Assembly: GCA_013397435.1 (NCBI GenBank)
Contig: VZRG01001321.1
Location: forward strand, 30,192 to 94,191
Direction: 5' to 3'
Source of the DNA: Erythrocercus mccallii
Taxonomy: Eukaryota > Chordata > Aves > Passeriformes > Dicruridae
Length of the DNA: 64,000 bases
Positions 11,351 to 23,900 of the stretch are shown here, in pieces; the first letter of the stretch is position 1, and every line of letters starts with the position of its first letter. A program made the translations under genes and the position numbers. Under the pieces are notes generated by a model, which did no database searches, was not told the origin of the DNA, and was given only the letters and a program-made list of their open reading frames with translations.

Positions 11351-14300
11351 TGCAATTCCATTCAATGTTATCTCAGGAATCTGAAGCCGCGTTTTGTTAT
11401 CAGGGTGTTGCAGGGACAACTCACTAAATTAAAAGCAAGCGCTTGATCCTAGAGAGCTGAGCACAAACACCCCCCACCTTTAACACGTGCTACAGATGTG
11501 ACACAGGCATTGAGGAACTAAATCTGTTTAATTTGACGTGGTTCGTGCACAGCTTTTTACTTTGGACAAGGAAACGTGAGATTAAAACATCAGCAGCTCT
11601 GAAATCCCATTCTCATCCTACAGTGAATTATGAAATGAAGTGGCATTATATTAGCAGGCATTTCTTCCCGTTCTAGTAAAAGATATGCATTCTACATTTT
11701 CGGCAAACGCTGCTCATGGGAATGAGATGGAAATTGGTCCTTGAGTAGTAGCTAGTTATAATAGCTTCCAAACAAGCCTAAAAATTATTCTGATTGTATT
11801 TAGAAGCCAAATCCCAAAGCCTCTATTGTATTCAGATTCCTGTTCTTTGCTGGAGTCAAAAATTGCTCTACTTGGCCCAGGCAACATTCTTTTTTTACTT
11901 TCTTGCCAGTCCCTGTCCTGAGGATGAGCACTGTCAGATGGCCAATTTTACTGCTCACATACCTGATACACATCACTAGCCCATTATTTCTACACAGGAA
12001 CGGGATCCATCACTCCTAACTCAAAACTGTGCAGATAACAATTGATAATTTGCAAACAGTTATTCACTTTGAATGAGTTATGTGGGCTCTGTTTACTTAA
12101 TCCAGCTATTTGTCAGCTTTATCAGTCACTTATCAACAGAAGCAGAAAGCAGGGCACACATAACCCATTCATCATCCCTCTTGTTGCTGCAACACACACA
12201 ATATATATTGCACATGCCACAGCACTGGTGAAATAGCTCACAATACTACATTGCCAGCACAAACTCAGTGTAAGAGTTACTTTCTCAATTCCAAAACCTT
12301 GTGGGATGCTTCACAGAGGGGTAATGCTCCCACTCAGCCAAAACACGTGGGCCCAACAACAAAGTGATGGCACAAGTGTGACAGGAGGGTGGGCAGGGGT
12401 CTCAGCTGGATTGGGAACACTCAACACTCTATGCAGAAATGTAGGAGAATATTTTATAAATGTGGAAAAGAGCAGAAGACTCTGCTCGAGAGGCCCTGTG
12501 GTTCCTCAGGGTACAAGGATGCACAATACAAAGCACCCCACAGGACTCGGTTACCCCTGTCCCCTCTTCCCTACCTCACACTTGACCCTGTACACTTATT
12601 TTTACCTCTGAAATGTCCCCCCTGGTCCTTCCTGGCAGGGCCTGGCCCGACTTCATCCAGCCCAGGTGCTTCTGTCACAGCTTCAATCAAAACAAAATTG
12701 TCATGAGCCTTTCATAAAAAGACTTGGTGAAAAACCAAGGTCAGGAAATCCCCACCTTGCCCTTGTCCAGCAGTAAATATTCAGCTCTGCAAAATAACCA
12801 CACACCATCAGCCCAGTGCAAACCCAGGGCACCGGGCTCAGCACACAAACAGTAAAACACCAGGAAAGAGGCACTGGTGCTCAGTAACCTTTTAAATAAA
12901 GTCTGTCACGGAGATGGAGATTTAGAAGAGCTTTGAAAAAATAAGCCCGTTCTCCTGGTCTTTACAGGGAAGGTGGAAAGCTGTTGTTAGGATTTCAGAT
13001 GTAATATGGCATAAAAATATTTTTTGCTTGAATAAAAACCCTCAATAGCACATTTTAAAAAGTTATCATTTTGTAGTTCTCACAAATTTAGTATTATGAT
13101 ATTTGCTCCTTATTCCCCCCCCCCCAGATGTTCCTTTGTTCTTTTGTTTCAGTTGGGGAGGAAAATTGTGTGGGTTACTACTCTGACTGGCAATTTCCTT
13201 TCCAAGGGAAAACTTCTGCTATTTTTCAATCCAAGAATGCCCCTTTTAAGATGAAAAAAAATTTACAGCTTACAAATAATTCAATAATGTCTTCAAATTT
13301 AGATAAATTACTTAAAAATGAGCTAGTTATGGCATAGAAGCAGACAGGCTGAATTTGTTCAGCTCATTTCTCACTAGTAGTCCCACACTGAATTAGGAAA
13401 GGGAGGTCTTGCAAATCTCCCTGGGATTTGTGACTCTCAGGAAACCTACTTTGAGTAGCCAGAACCTCCTAAAAAAGGAAGCTTCCAGGACACTGCCAAA
13501 GGGATTGTGGAATAATGTTAAAAATCAGTTAATGTGGTCATGCGGTCACTGATCCTTAGCTCAGTTCAGACACTTGTGAATCCTGCAGTGTAGATGAGCC
13601 CTTTGGAGAGCTTCATACATTAAGAGAATCCATTACTTTTTTGCTGATTTATTTTATAATGGCTCATTTACATGCACTAAGAAAGGGTATTTTTATACTA
13701 GTTAGAAAGGCACAGATTGCCTCTCTGCAGTCATACAGGTTTTCAATTTTAGACAAGATCTCTAAAAAATTGACAGTGTTATGAACTTCCAAGAGGCTTT
13801 TCAAAGTCACTTAGGTTTTTAAAATCTATTACGGTTAGTTTTTCTGTCATATTTCAAAGGTTTATATTTTTGGAGTCATGGTACCAACAAATCCTGTTAT
13901 ATATATTGAGCAACATGAAAAATAGGGCACTAATGTTTTAAAGTCTCTAAAAGATTTCTCAAATTGACTGTAAAATGTGGCATTTCTACAATACACGATT
14001 GTTTGGCAGGATATAAAAGCTTACTGGTTCTCATTTGGGTGATTTGCATAACTTGTTCATGGCATCATTTGTAAATATTATGCCCATCCCAAGCTGCCAC
14101 TGATAAAAAGAGTAAGATTGCTTTTGCCAAAGTATGTCATAACATAGATGAGGAATAAACCCTTCCCGTCTAAAAAGAAGGAAGTTATACAAAGCGAGTT
14201 AAAATTTTATACTGCATTAATCTCAGAAATCACTTTTCATGTCTGTTAGAGAACATAAAAGTGAAAAAAAATTTTCCTTTTGCTGTGCAAAGTGATTCTA

Positions 14301-17300
14301 CAAGGACTGGACAAGCTAAGGAGCAGCGGCTGTTCCCCAGGAGGTGTTTGCTGAGGGCAGGGGTCATAGCAGCACGCAGAGAGCCCCTGTGCCTGTGCAC
14401 AGAGAGCGTGGGCTGGGCTCAGAACGTGGCTCTGGCTGCCCAGGCTCACTGAGGGTCAGCACACAGTGAACAGTTCTGTTTCAGGCAGACAGATGACAAT
14501 TCACTTTGCCACTGACCTGCGCTGACTCCTCAGTACCAACAAAACCAAACCACTGCAACAAATCTATTTCACCTAAAGAGGCTCAATACGGGGGGAAAGA
14601 TCATTTTACTTGGCAAGGAAGGGCAACTTCCATACAATCATTTTAGAGCTTGATTTAATATTCACGACTGTTCTAGAAGGTGGCAATTTTGACTCCTGGT
14701 ACTGAGCTGCCTGTGCTTGCTTAGGAAAGGCCCTTTGAGGGATGCTGTATTTCTTGTGGATGAAGGCTGTGGGGAAATGATGCTGTCTGTCTTTGGAGGC
14801 TCTGTCACAGTCACCCAACAGATGGATTTCTGGAAAGCACATGTATTTGTTTGCCTTCGCAACCAAGAATGTGTCACTGTGGCTGTTTCGTGACCAGCCT
14901 GACGAAGAGCTCAGATGAATATTTTTGTCTCTGAAGTTATGTAGTGGGAAGGAAGAAGAGTAACTGGGATGCAGAGGGTTACAGAGGGATGCAGAGTTTC
15001 AAACTCACTGTTGGCAGCTGTACCAAGAGTCTTGTGCTAATTTTTATGCAATTAGTTGAACTGGCTGTTGTAAGCTTTAAGGTAACGCACCAGGCCCTGA
15101 GAGATGGGGACATCTGTAGGTGTGCAGGTCCCACTGTAACAAGGCACCATTTACACCTGATCTGCAACTGAGCCCTGAAGTTCCCATTGTGCTGCTGAGC
15201 AGGGATGGTGATGCACTGCTCAGACCCACTAAACCTGACAGCTGGCCTAACCAAAGTGTTTGCGTCCTCCACAATGACCACAACACAGCAAATACCTCAA
15301 AAAGATGCTCTGGCTTCTGAAATCAGTGAAATTTAATGGCTTGCTTTGAATACTGCTTTCCCCCCACACCTTGCATTTTTCTACTTTCTAAATTTAACAA
15401 ACTACCAATAAATGGCTTTTTTTCGATCAGACCTTAAAGCAGGGAAAAGAAACTGTAAGCCAGCAGCCAAGGCAAAGGAATCTCCAGGGAAAGCAGCACT
15501 TGGTGCTATTTCCTGTCGTGAATCTTTGCCTGCCAGGTTGAATTTGGGAAAAGAGATAGAAAAGAAAGAATTTGTCTTTATCATGAAAGATGAAAAACAA
15601 GGGTAGGTCACTAATTACATCTTTAAGGTGATACTTTACTGCTTTAGTATAGAAGTGCCAGTAATAACCTCAGGAACAGAGCAGTGCTGGCACTTTAGTA
15701 GATATAGCAAATGAAAACTATGATAGATCATGTTTTTCCCACCTCAGCTGCAACAAGATTCAAACACAATTTCAAGCCCTTAAAGCCACAGTGTTTTGCC
15801 AAAGTGAGACTGGAAATGCTTCCATAAACATAACACTGGATATACCTTTTCTATTTGCCACATAGCAAGATTAACTCATGAATTTATACTGATAACTGGA
15901 GTTCAAGGTTAGGGATTTTTGAAAGCAATCTCACTATCTGGGCAATAAAGCTTGGAAGTATGTAAAAAAAATCTACTTTTTAAATAAGTGTTCTAATCAA
16001 TAATGCTATGTTGGAGTGTAGAAATTGCAATTAGCTTTTCAACCTGGTTCTTGGAGCTCTGTAAGGCTGATTTTTAGGTCAAGTAAAGCTTTTCTTTGAA
16101 AGCTGTGGAGAAGACGAGGCTTGGCCTGTGAGAGTATGAAATAAGGCAAGATAAGGATTTGTATTTTAGAATTTGCTCTGAATTCAGGTTCCTGGTCTGC
16201 TGATCTTATAGAGCAAATTGAACCCAAGACTTCCACCTTAAGTACCAGCAGCTGGTTGTTCAGGAGGCTGAGCCAGCTCTTTAGGTTTAATCAGAATCAG
16301 ATCCACAAAATTATTCTTAAAAGTCTTCCCACAAACACTTTGCCTTGACGAGCCCATATTCTTAATGAAAAAGCAGGGTATAAAAATGCTTCTGAATACA
16401 GTTTCTGTACATTATACAAATAAAGTTACTTTGTGATACCTACTTAATTACTGCTCTACCTGCAGATCAGCACTAGGTCCAGAAGACTCACAGAACAGAA
16501 TTAAAACTAGACGAGGGAGTAAGCAGCTAAAGAATGGCTCTGTGAAGGGAACCTGAATCAAACCAGGCAGCAGAAAAGCACAGAACCAGCAGTGCCACAG
16601 CGTTGTCTGTGCTGTGCCTTTCTGACCTGGCTCAGCAGACCATGAGAGGTCACTGCAGCAGCCACAGAGAGCAGAGGTGATCCCAGGCAGGGCTGTTTCC
16701 CAAAGGGCACCTTCTGTGTGCTGCAGCCAGCTCAGCTCAAAGCATCTCCTGCAGGCTTTGAGCCTCAGCTGGGATCAGTCCTTCATCAAGCTTAGGAATG
16801 GGACACAGCAGCAGAAGGGAATACCAACCTGAACCTTCTCCAGCAGCTCAGGAGGGGCAGTTTTCAGGAGAGCACTGAAACTTGTCACAGAGCCTCTGGA
16901 AAGAAAGACCTAAAAGAATTAGCACTGTCAGCAAAGCCCCTGTATGTAGGTGCAAAGCCTGATCTTAGAGCACAACAAAATGCCAAGATTATTCACAGGG
17001 CTTGGCTGGAAACACGGCAAGATAAAAAAGAGTAAATCCAGCTGAGGCTGTTGGTGACCTGGACTGGCTGACAGCACACAGAATCTACCTAGGAAAAAAT
17101 GTCTTGGCACAGAAATGAAGAGTCAATATTCAATAAAACTAGAAAAAAATTTGGAGCTCATAGTGGTTAGCAGGCATTGCAGTGGAGGAAGGGGTGATGA
17201 GATGATCGTGGCTCCAGCTCAGACTCACAGTCCTGTATCTGAGAGAGATTTAAAGCACCTTGAGCCATTCCCAAGGATCCAGTGTGGACCTTTTGTTTGT

Positions 17301-18957
17301 CTAAACCTCCCTCTGCACCAAGGCTTAGGCAGAAAGGCAGCATCTGGAAATCAATAGATGGGACCAGCAGCAGGAGGAAGAAAAACATAAATTGCACCTG
17401 CAGAAAGATAGTGATGTGCATGTGTTAATCCTCCTCCAGTGTATAAATCCAGGAGCTATTGCAATTATCATGCTGAGCAAGGAAAATCAAAAAATGTAAT
17501 GGCAGAAGCAGCCTGAGAATCTGCTACATCCTCCAATGAAATTTTTTTAAGTAGTCCCTTACTTTCATTCTTTCTGAACATAGCATGGTTTCTGGTTATT
17601 TTAACTCCACTGGATAGAATGGAACCTTAAATTAAGGGAGGAGAAGGAAGCACAGCATCACAGCTGATGCCCTCCCATCTTAAATCAGCTGCAAACACTA
17701 TTTTTGCAGTGCTCCTCAGTGTTCGCTAACCTTTGGGCTGACTGAGGGACCCCATAAATTGGTGAGCTGTGCTTTGGATGAAAGGAGAGGGATTAATTCT
17801 TTGAGCAGGACTGGGATTCCCTGCAGGTCTGTTGTGACAGAGCATCTCAGAGCCCTGGGCACAACACTCTGTTGAAAGACAACACAATTTAGTTTTTCTT
17901 TTTTAAAAAATTTCTTTCTTACCACCAAAATAGTTTGAAACCACAAAAACAACTATAAACACGGGAAAAGCAGTCTGGAAGTTCTGGTTTCAGTACAGCA
18001 ACAGCTGCTACTCTGAGAGTTATAACGCTACAGGTTGTATTTTTATTATATTTGATTTTTCCATTCTTAAGGGACTGACCAAAAAATAAACCTTGACGCA
18101 GCCAAAATGGGATGGTACTAATGAAGCACCCAAGAGGACACCACGCTGCTTCTCTGTGTTAGCAGCAAATGATTGGTAAATAGGTGTCAGTGGATGGTGC
18201 CTGATGTATTCTTATTAACTTTTTGTGTCTGTTGCATACATGCTCCTGAGTGACCCGCTAAGGTCACTTGAACCTTCATGGCATTTGAAGCTGGATTTCC
18301 TGAGGTGAAAACCTAATAACCTGCCACAGCACTGCACTAGAAGTGCTTTGACCTGCTCATTTTCTCGTGGTGGGGGCACAACTAATTTCTGCTCTGGAAG
18401 GGCTGACTGATATTTCCAGGCAGCACAGACCTGCTTTAGAGCAAGGATTTCTTTCTGTTCCTATAAAGTGCAATATACAGTTCAGCTAATATCAGATAAA
18501 TAAGGTCTATAGAAAAGGTTACAGCTGCTTAATGGTTTGGAGACTTTTTTATTTAATAGCAGAAAACGAACACACCTGGTACAAAAAGGGTTTGGTTTGG
18601 GGATTTTCTCAAGTGAGAGTGTTGTGCAATACAAATAAGTTTTACAGATAAATGCCATAATATTTTACACTGAAATCTAGAGATTAACTGAGCCCAGCCC
18701 CTAGGACGCACAGTTAAGGAGTGAATATTTAAAACAAAATCTTGTATGTTCATTTTGTTTTATTACTGCTTAGCAGAAGGCATAGAATGATCCAAGAGAA
18801 CAAAATGGGCACACACTGTTTCAAAGACTTTAAGCTGTTAAGCAACCTGATTTGAAAGGAAGATTGCAGAGACAGGCTGCCTTTTAAAGGAAAATACCAA
18901 ATATTAACACAGTAGCAAGTAAGAAGAAATTTTGATGATTTGCCAGATATTCTCAAC
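11351..18957. other. non-coding stretch, no gene recognised
   Basis: No exon, RNA gene or mobile element recognised in 7.6 kb. Visible oddities are a run of 11 C at 13115-13125 and an A+T-rich part at about 13600-14230 containing a perfect POU octamer (ATTTGCAT, 14042-14049). That part has the texture of a conserved non-coding element. The remainder, including the moderately G+C-rich part around 16550-16870, shows nothing I can name. Confidence 0.45.
13115..13125. repeat. C11 homopolymer
   Basis: An unbroken run of eleven C immediately before CAGATG. It is likely slippage-prone; no function is implied. Confidence 0.9.
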
Positions 18958-19075
18958 ATGAATCCCAGAACAGCCTGGGTTGGAAGGGACCTTTTAAGAT
19001 CCCCCAGTTCTGACCCCCTACCACAGCAGGGACCCCTTTCTCTAGACCAGGTTGCTGAAACAACAGCTCTTGTTG
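18958..19075 (-). mobile_element. CR1 LINE 3'-end fragment
   Basis: Read on the minus strand this matches the conserved 3' end of avian CR1. The diagnostic plus-strand string GGGTTGGAAGGGACCTT sits at 18979-18995, followed by AGATC...CCAGTTCTGACCCCCT and a decayed CTAGACCAGGTTGCT. CR1 elements are nearly always 5'-truncated, leaving a few hundred bases or less of 3' end, as here. Substitutions and loss of the terminal 8-bp repeat indicate an old copy. The body beyond about 19075 is not recognisable. Confidence 0.85.
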
Positions 19076-20197
19076 CACTCAAATACTTGATGAATAAGGA
19101 CTTGTAATCCCTCCAGGAACAGGACCACAAACACAGGCAGGGGTGACACATGTCAGGAATCCCTTGAACACTGTGGCAAGTCTGGTGGGCTTTGTTAGAA
19201 ATGTCAAAGGGAATATTCAGCACATGGTCCTTGACACAAATGCTCTACTGATATCCTGCTTTTCTAACAAAAAGAGAAAAACACAAAGCACCTTAAATTC
19301 AGGTTTTGTCAGTACTTCTCCAAGGAATGACAAACTAGGTTTGTTCTTTATCGTGAGATGGGGCACAGCTTCCATCTGTGTGATTGTTTTAATGGATTGG
19401 TAGGGGTGTTTTTGCCCAGGTCCTGCTGCTGTGGCATCACTGGGGAGTGGCTGATGCCGTGAAGGATCATCCTCGAGGAGTGGGCAGCTCTTCAGAAAGT
19501 CCTTTATACACAATGCATTGCACTATGCCACTTAACAATCTAATATTCAACTACTAAGCTGCCACATTTTCAACAAGTCCTTGGAGAAATGCAGGAATCC
19601 TATCAAAATTGCAAGCTTATCACTCCTTGGAAATTTTCTGATGTGCGGGAGTGCAGAGGGCATGCCTTATACTGAAAATAAGATCAGACATTTCCTTTGC
19701 CTGACAGCCAACGGTGCTTAATGGGATTCTAATTTAATCAGAGTACAGAACAGGGCAGATATAACACTGATAAATTATAACTGGGATCAACATGCAAGAG
19801 TAGTGCGGGTAATGCTTGCCTTGGAGAGTGACAACTGCAGGGGAGACTACAAGTGTCTAGAAAGGACTTTGCATACAGCTGTGGGTCAGTCTCCCAGCAG
19901 AACAAATGGAAGCACACTTGCATTTTAAAACTGCTCTGAATGTTCTTATGTACTGTACTCTGTCCAGCCCTATCTGAATGGTCACATCATTTCTCAAAGG
20001 AGGATTAATTGTTTGAAACAATTCATAAGTGCACTTATATTTTTTAAAGCAGACTAAGCTACAAACACACAGCAGAGAGAAAATGTGAGACTAGAACTCA
20101 TCCAAAACTTTTTTTTTTTGCTTCCTAGATACTGTTTGCTCACTGAACGTGAGTAACTCCTGTTTGCAAGGCTTGGATGTGTGGCCATCCCCTTTAT
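19076..20197. other. non-coding stretch between CR1 and LTR
   Basis: About 1.1 kb of unremarkable sequence. No exon or further repeat recognised. The last five bases before the LTR (GCACC, 20198-20202) are its target-site duplication. Confidence 0.5.
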
Positions 20198-20202
20198 GCA
20201 CC

Positions 20203-20948
20203 TGTCTTGGGTTGCAATACAAGATGTATTGTATGGTCATCTTTTGAAAATGGTTGAAGAGGTGTTTTCTTTATCTCTTCTATGATCCATCCTCATAACT
20301 CCATGGGGAGGGGGTGGGTGTGTTCTGTTCATGGCCCAGCTGTTAAACCAGGTGGGGCAGAGTTCTTTATCTGTCCCACCACCCATCCTCCCCCCAGGGG
20401 GATATCTGCTGTTACTGGGCCATCGAGGCTCACTGCATGGCTGATAAAATTCCATCATCCCATTGGGAGATGCTCCACCCAGAGAGAGGAGCCAAACATT
20501 CCTACCTGGATAAAACCTGAGATTCAGAACAGCAGCACAGCCTGTTTGCACTGGATTCCCAGAGGAAGAACAGACCCATCTCAACACCACTGGACCTTCA
20601 GAGAAAACTACACCCTCCTACAGGATCATCTCTGCTCCAACAGAACCACATCTGTCACTCCAGGAGGACTTAATTAGACTGCTCCCAACACCTTGACCAA
20701 CAGGGTATCAGGCTGTATTCTGACTCTGTCCATGTTTTCTTTGTTTGTTTGTTGTTTTTTTTTGTACTACTACATTTCTTTTTTTTTAATATTCCTAGAA
20801 AAGAACTGCTATTCCTATTCTCATATCTTTGTCTGAGAGCCCCTTAATTTCAAAATTATAATAATTCAGAGGGAGGGGTTTACATTCTCCATTCCAAGGG
20901 AAGCTCTGGCTTTTCCCTGGCAGACACCTGTCCTTCCAAACTAAGACA
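20203..20948 (-). mobile_element. solo LTR of a passerine ERVL-type endogenous retrovirus
   Basis: A 746-bp element bounded by a perfect 6-bp terminal inverted repeat, TGTCTT at the left and AAGACA at the right, giving the canonical TG...CA LTR ends on both strands. It is flanked by a 5-bp direct repeat, GCACC at 20198-20202 and at 20949-20953, the target duplication made on integration; 5 bp is typical of ERVL-class integrases. On the minus strand it starts TGTCTTAGTTTGGAAGG, the start I associate with a very abundant songbird LTR family, and its first ~165 bp match the LTR at 48140. No retroviral gag, pol or env sequence is attached, so this is a solo LTR left by recombination between the two LTRs of a provirus. 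Frames crossing it (for example 20237-20590 on the minus strand) are not genes. Confidence 0.85.
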
Positions 20949-20953
20949 GCACC

Positions 20954-23900
20954 CCTGAAAGCAGCCCAAGATGTTCCATAGGAGTTGCTGTACACCTTCC
21001 ACCATGTAAACCCTCTCCTGGAACTGATGCTTCAGGCAGGCAAATAGGATAAGCTGGAAGAAAATCCTTGTCACCACTGGGCCTCTTTGGCACATGAGGT
21101 TGTAAATGCAACAATATAGGGACACACAACTTCCTGGGCAGATTAATGTGAGAAAGGTTCTTCAAAACAGGCACAATCACTGGTTTATGAATTATGCTGC
21201 AGATGACTGCAGACTAGGAGGGTATTTTGGGTAGTTTCACTGCATGCTTGCCCCGTCTCTGTGTTGTTCACAGCATTTGCTGCAGGGCAGAGACCGATTA
21301 TTGGAGTAAATGGGTATTTTCCTGACTTGATGGCTTATTTTCTGCAGTGATGGTAAATGTCCCTGTCCAAACATCTCTGTGCTTTACAGTAAACATGTGA
21401 ATGTGTTTTCCTTGCAGTGATGATTAGCTGACTCAGCTGCATAAATTAACCTCCCCAGGCAGCAAAGACAAGCTGAGTGCTGTGTGGGTACCTGAGAGGT
21501 TCAGTGCTGCTGGGCTGCTCAGGGAGGTCTAGCTGTTAAACTTTAGCAAGGCATCCTTAATATATGTAAATAGGCTTTTTGCAATGAGTAATGTTGCCAA
21601 ATTTTCCAGATTGCTAGCACTGTCCTCCATTAAACTTGGAGGGCAAATTCACAAATACATTATTAGGGGAAGCAGTAATGTTAGTGAGTGAATCTAGTGA
21701 TGTTCTTTATCTTGGGAAACAAGGAAAGGATATTCTTGCTTCTTAGCAAGGTCAATGTTATATATTGTCAAACTGCTAGAAACAGTCTATGGTATCGTTT
21801 CAGCAGATTTAGTCAGAATACACAAAATTAAGTAAATCCCCAAAGAACACTATCAATAAGGGCTGAAAGAAAATATTCCTGACAATAAAACTAGAATTAT
21901 GTTACTTACAGGATAATGCAAGTGATCCAAGTCAAAATTTCTCTCAAAAGAAATCTTTAAGTATGAAATATTGCAAAGACACACTTAAACCTACCACAGA
22001 AAGAAGAAAACATTAAAATTGCCACATTGCTCCTGTAATTTATTCTAATCTGGAGATAAATTCTTCAACCATCTTAAACGTGTGCTGTGTGACTTCATGG
22101 GGCAGAGTTATATTTCTTTAAATGCTAGAATTATGTATCTGAGAAGCCATCCTATATGGTCACTTCCCTTCAATTTCAAGATAAAAAGTGAAAGATAAAA
22201 ATATAGAAGAAACTTGTCTGTGGCAGTGTAGATATTTGAATGGATGAAGCACTTTCAGTCAGTAGTGTGTGAAGAAAGCAGTTCTAGAAAATTAATGCTA
22301 TCAGTATTAGCCAAAACAGATTTTGGATCTTCTTTCAACACTCTATTCATCTTTCTTAATCTATTTCATATTTTATTCATGATTTGAATTCAACCACAAT
22401 ACTTACCTAAATTGGAATATTGCTAACAGACCTTTTAAAAATCCTCATGAACTCTTTTTCAAGGTGGTATCAAGGAACACATTATTGAAAAACAGCTATT
22501 CTATAATCCTTGGGAAAGCTATTTAATAACTGCAATAACGCACTGAAATGTAATAATACACCCTATTGATCTGATTATCACCAGACAAACACACTCCTTG
22601 GCTGGCTGAATGTGCCATGCACACACTGCAAGGAACTTGGTCTGAGTGCTCTTTGTGACCATGGTACCTCAGAGGCTGTAATGGGACAAATCTCCTTCAG
22701 TGATTGTCAAAACTATCTCCCTCTGGAATCTTTTATGAGTAGCAATAACAGGACAACCTTGTATGAGCACCGGAACTGTCCCATTCAGGATATTTTTCAC
22801 TTCAAAAAAATGCTGATCAACAAACTGCCTAAAATTCAAGCTGGGCTACAACATGGTAGAGATTTGAATTCCTGCTTTGAGGATCTCTCCTTAGGTAGGC
22901 AAAGTATTGTGGGATGGCAGAGCTGCAGGACCACCAAAGTCCACAGAGCAGAAGTGCCCATTAGAAACACCCAGGGCATCTCACTCCTGCTGCAGAGTCC
23001 TGCAGAGTCCTGCTCCCCACAGAGAGCTGGTGAAAGACAAGGCCTTCAAGAAAGATCATGCTGATACTTATACTTCATGGAGAGGAACCTTTTACTGAAT
23101 GTGAACAAAAACTTTTACTTAATAAGTCAAAAGTCTGGTCTAGGCATATTCTCAACCTCACTGATCAGGGGATGCCAGGGGTGGGCTGGTCCCAAGGATG
23201 GAGAATCCTCAAAACTGACAGCTGTGTCAGCACATAGTGGTGGGCTTTGCTTTTACAGCTACCAGGAAAGAAAGAAATGTTTGCATTCTAGCAGATTGTG
23301 CCAGCTCAGTGCTCAGGGACAACCCAGATATTGGGATGTACCAGGAAAGAACAGGGACATCCACACCGCTTCTGAATCTTGACAGCCATGAGCTGTTCTG
23401 GTCACCAGCCCTCTCAGGAAGGATTTACTGGAAGTGGAGAACACATGAAGATGGGCAGTAATCACAGTTATGGAATGGCTTCTGCTTGTTAAATGATTTC
23501 AAATCATTGAACTAGGACAGGGGGAGGATATGGGTGGGGAGGATATGAGTGCAGGGGATTTGGTCACCCAGTGCACAGCTCAGCTCTGGAGCCTGTTGCT
23601 GAGCTGTTGCAGGGGCTAAACTGGATGTGAGCTCAAACACAACTAGGCAAATTAATAGACAAAAAATTCACCAGGCAAATAAAGACACTGATACCATCTC
23701 TGACTCAGGAAAGCAGAGCTGCAGCTACTTGGGCACAGGGAGAGTATTTCCAATGCTTCTGCATCCCCGCAATCCTCCCTGTGGGTCCTGCTGTCTGTCT
23801 CCAGCTGTGACAGGTACTGGTCTGGATGGGCTTTGTGTTACCTGTTCTGTCTGGTTTTATGTTCTCCCTGCAGCCTTTCTGCATAAAGCTGTACAGTCAC

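Noticed and set aside
10867..11427. 186-codon frame beginning with long phenylalanine runs
   Set aside because: It is a translation of the poly-T tract and the CpG-rich islet beside it.
22291..22315. TTAATGCTA string recalling the start of miR-155
   Set aside because: The match ends after nine bases and the imperfect inverted repeat is too short for a microRNA precursor.
22612..23064. 150-codon plus-strand frame
   Set aside because: No recognisable family, overlapping alternative frames, and a low-complexity serine/glutamine end.
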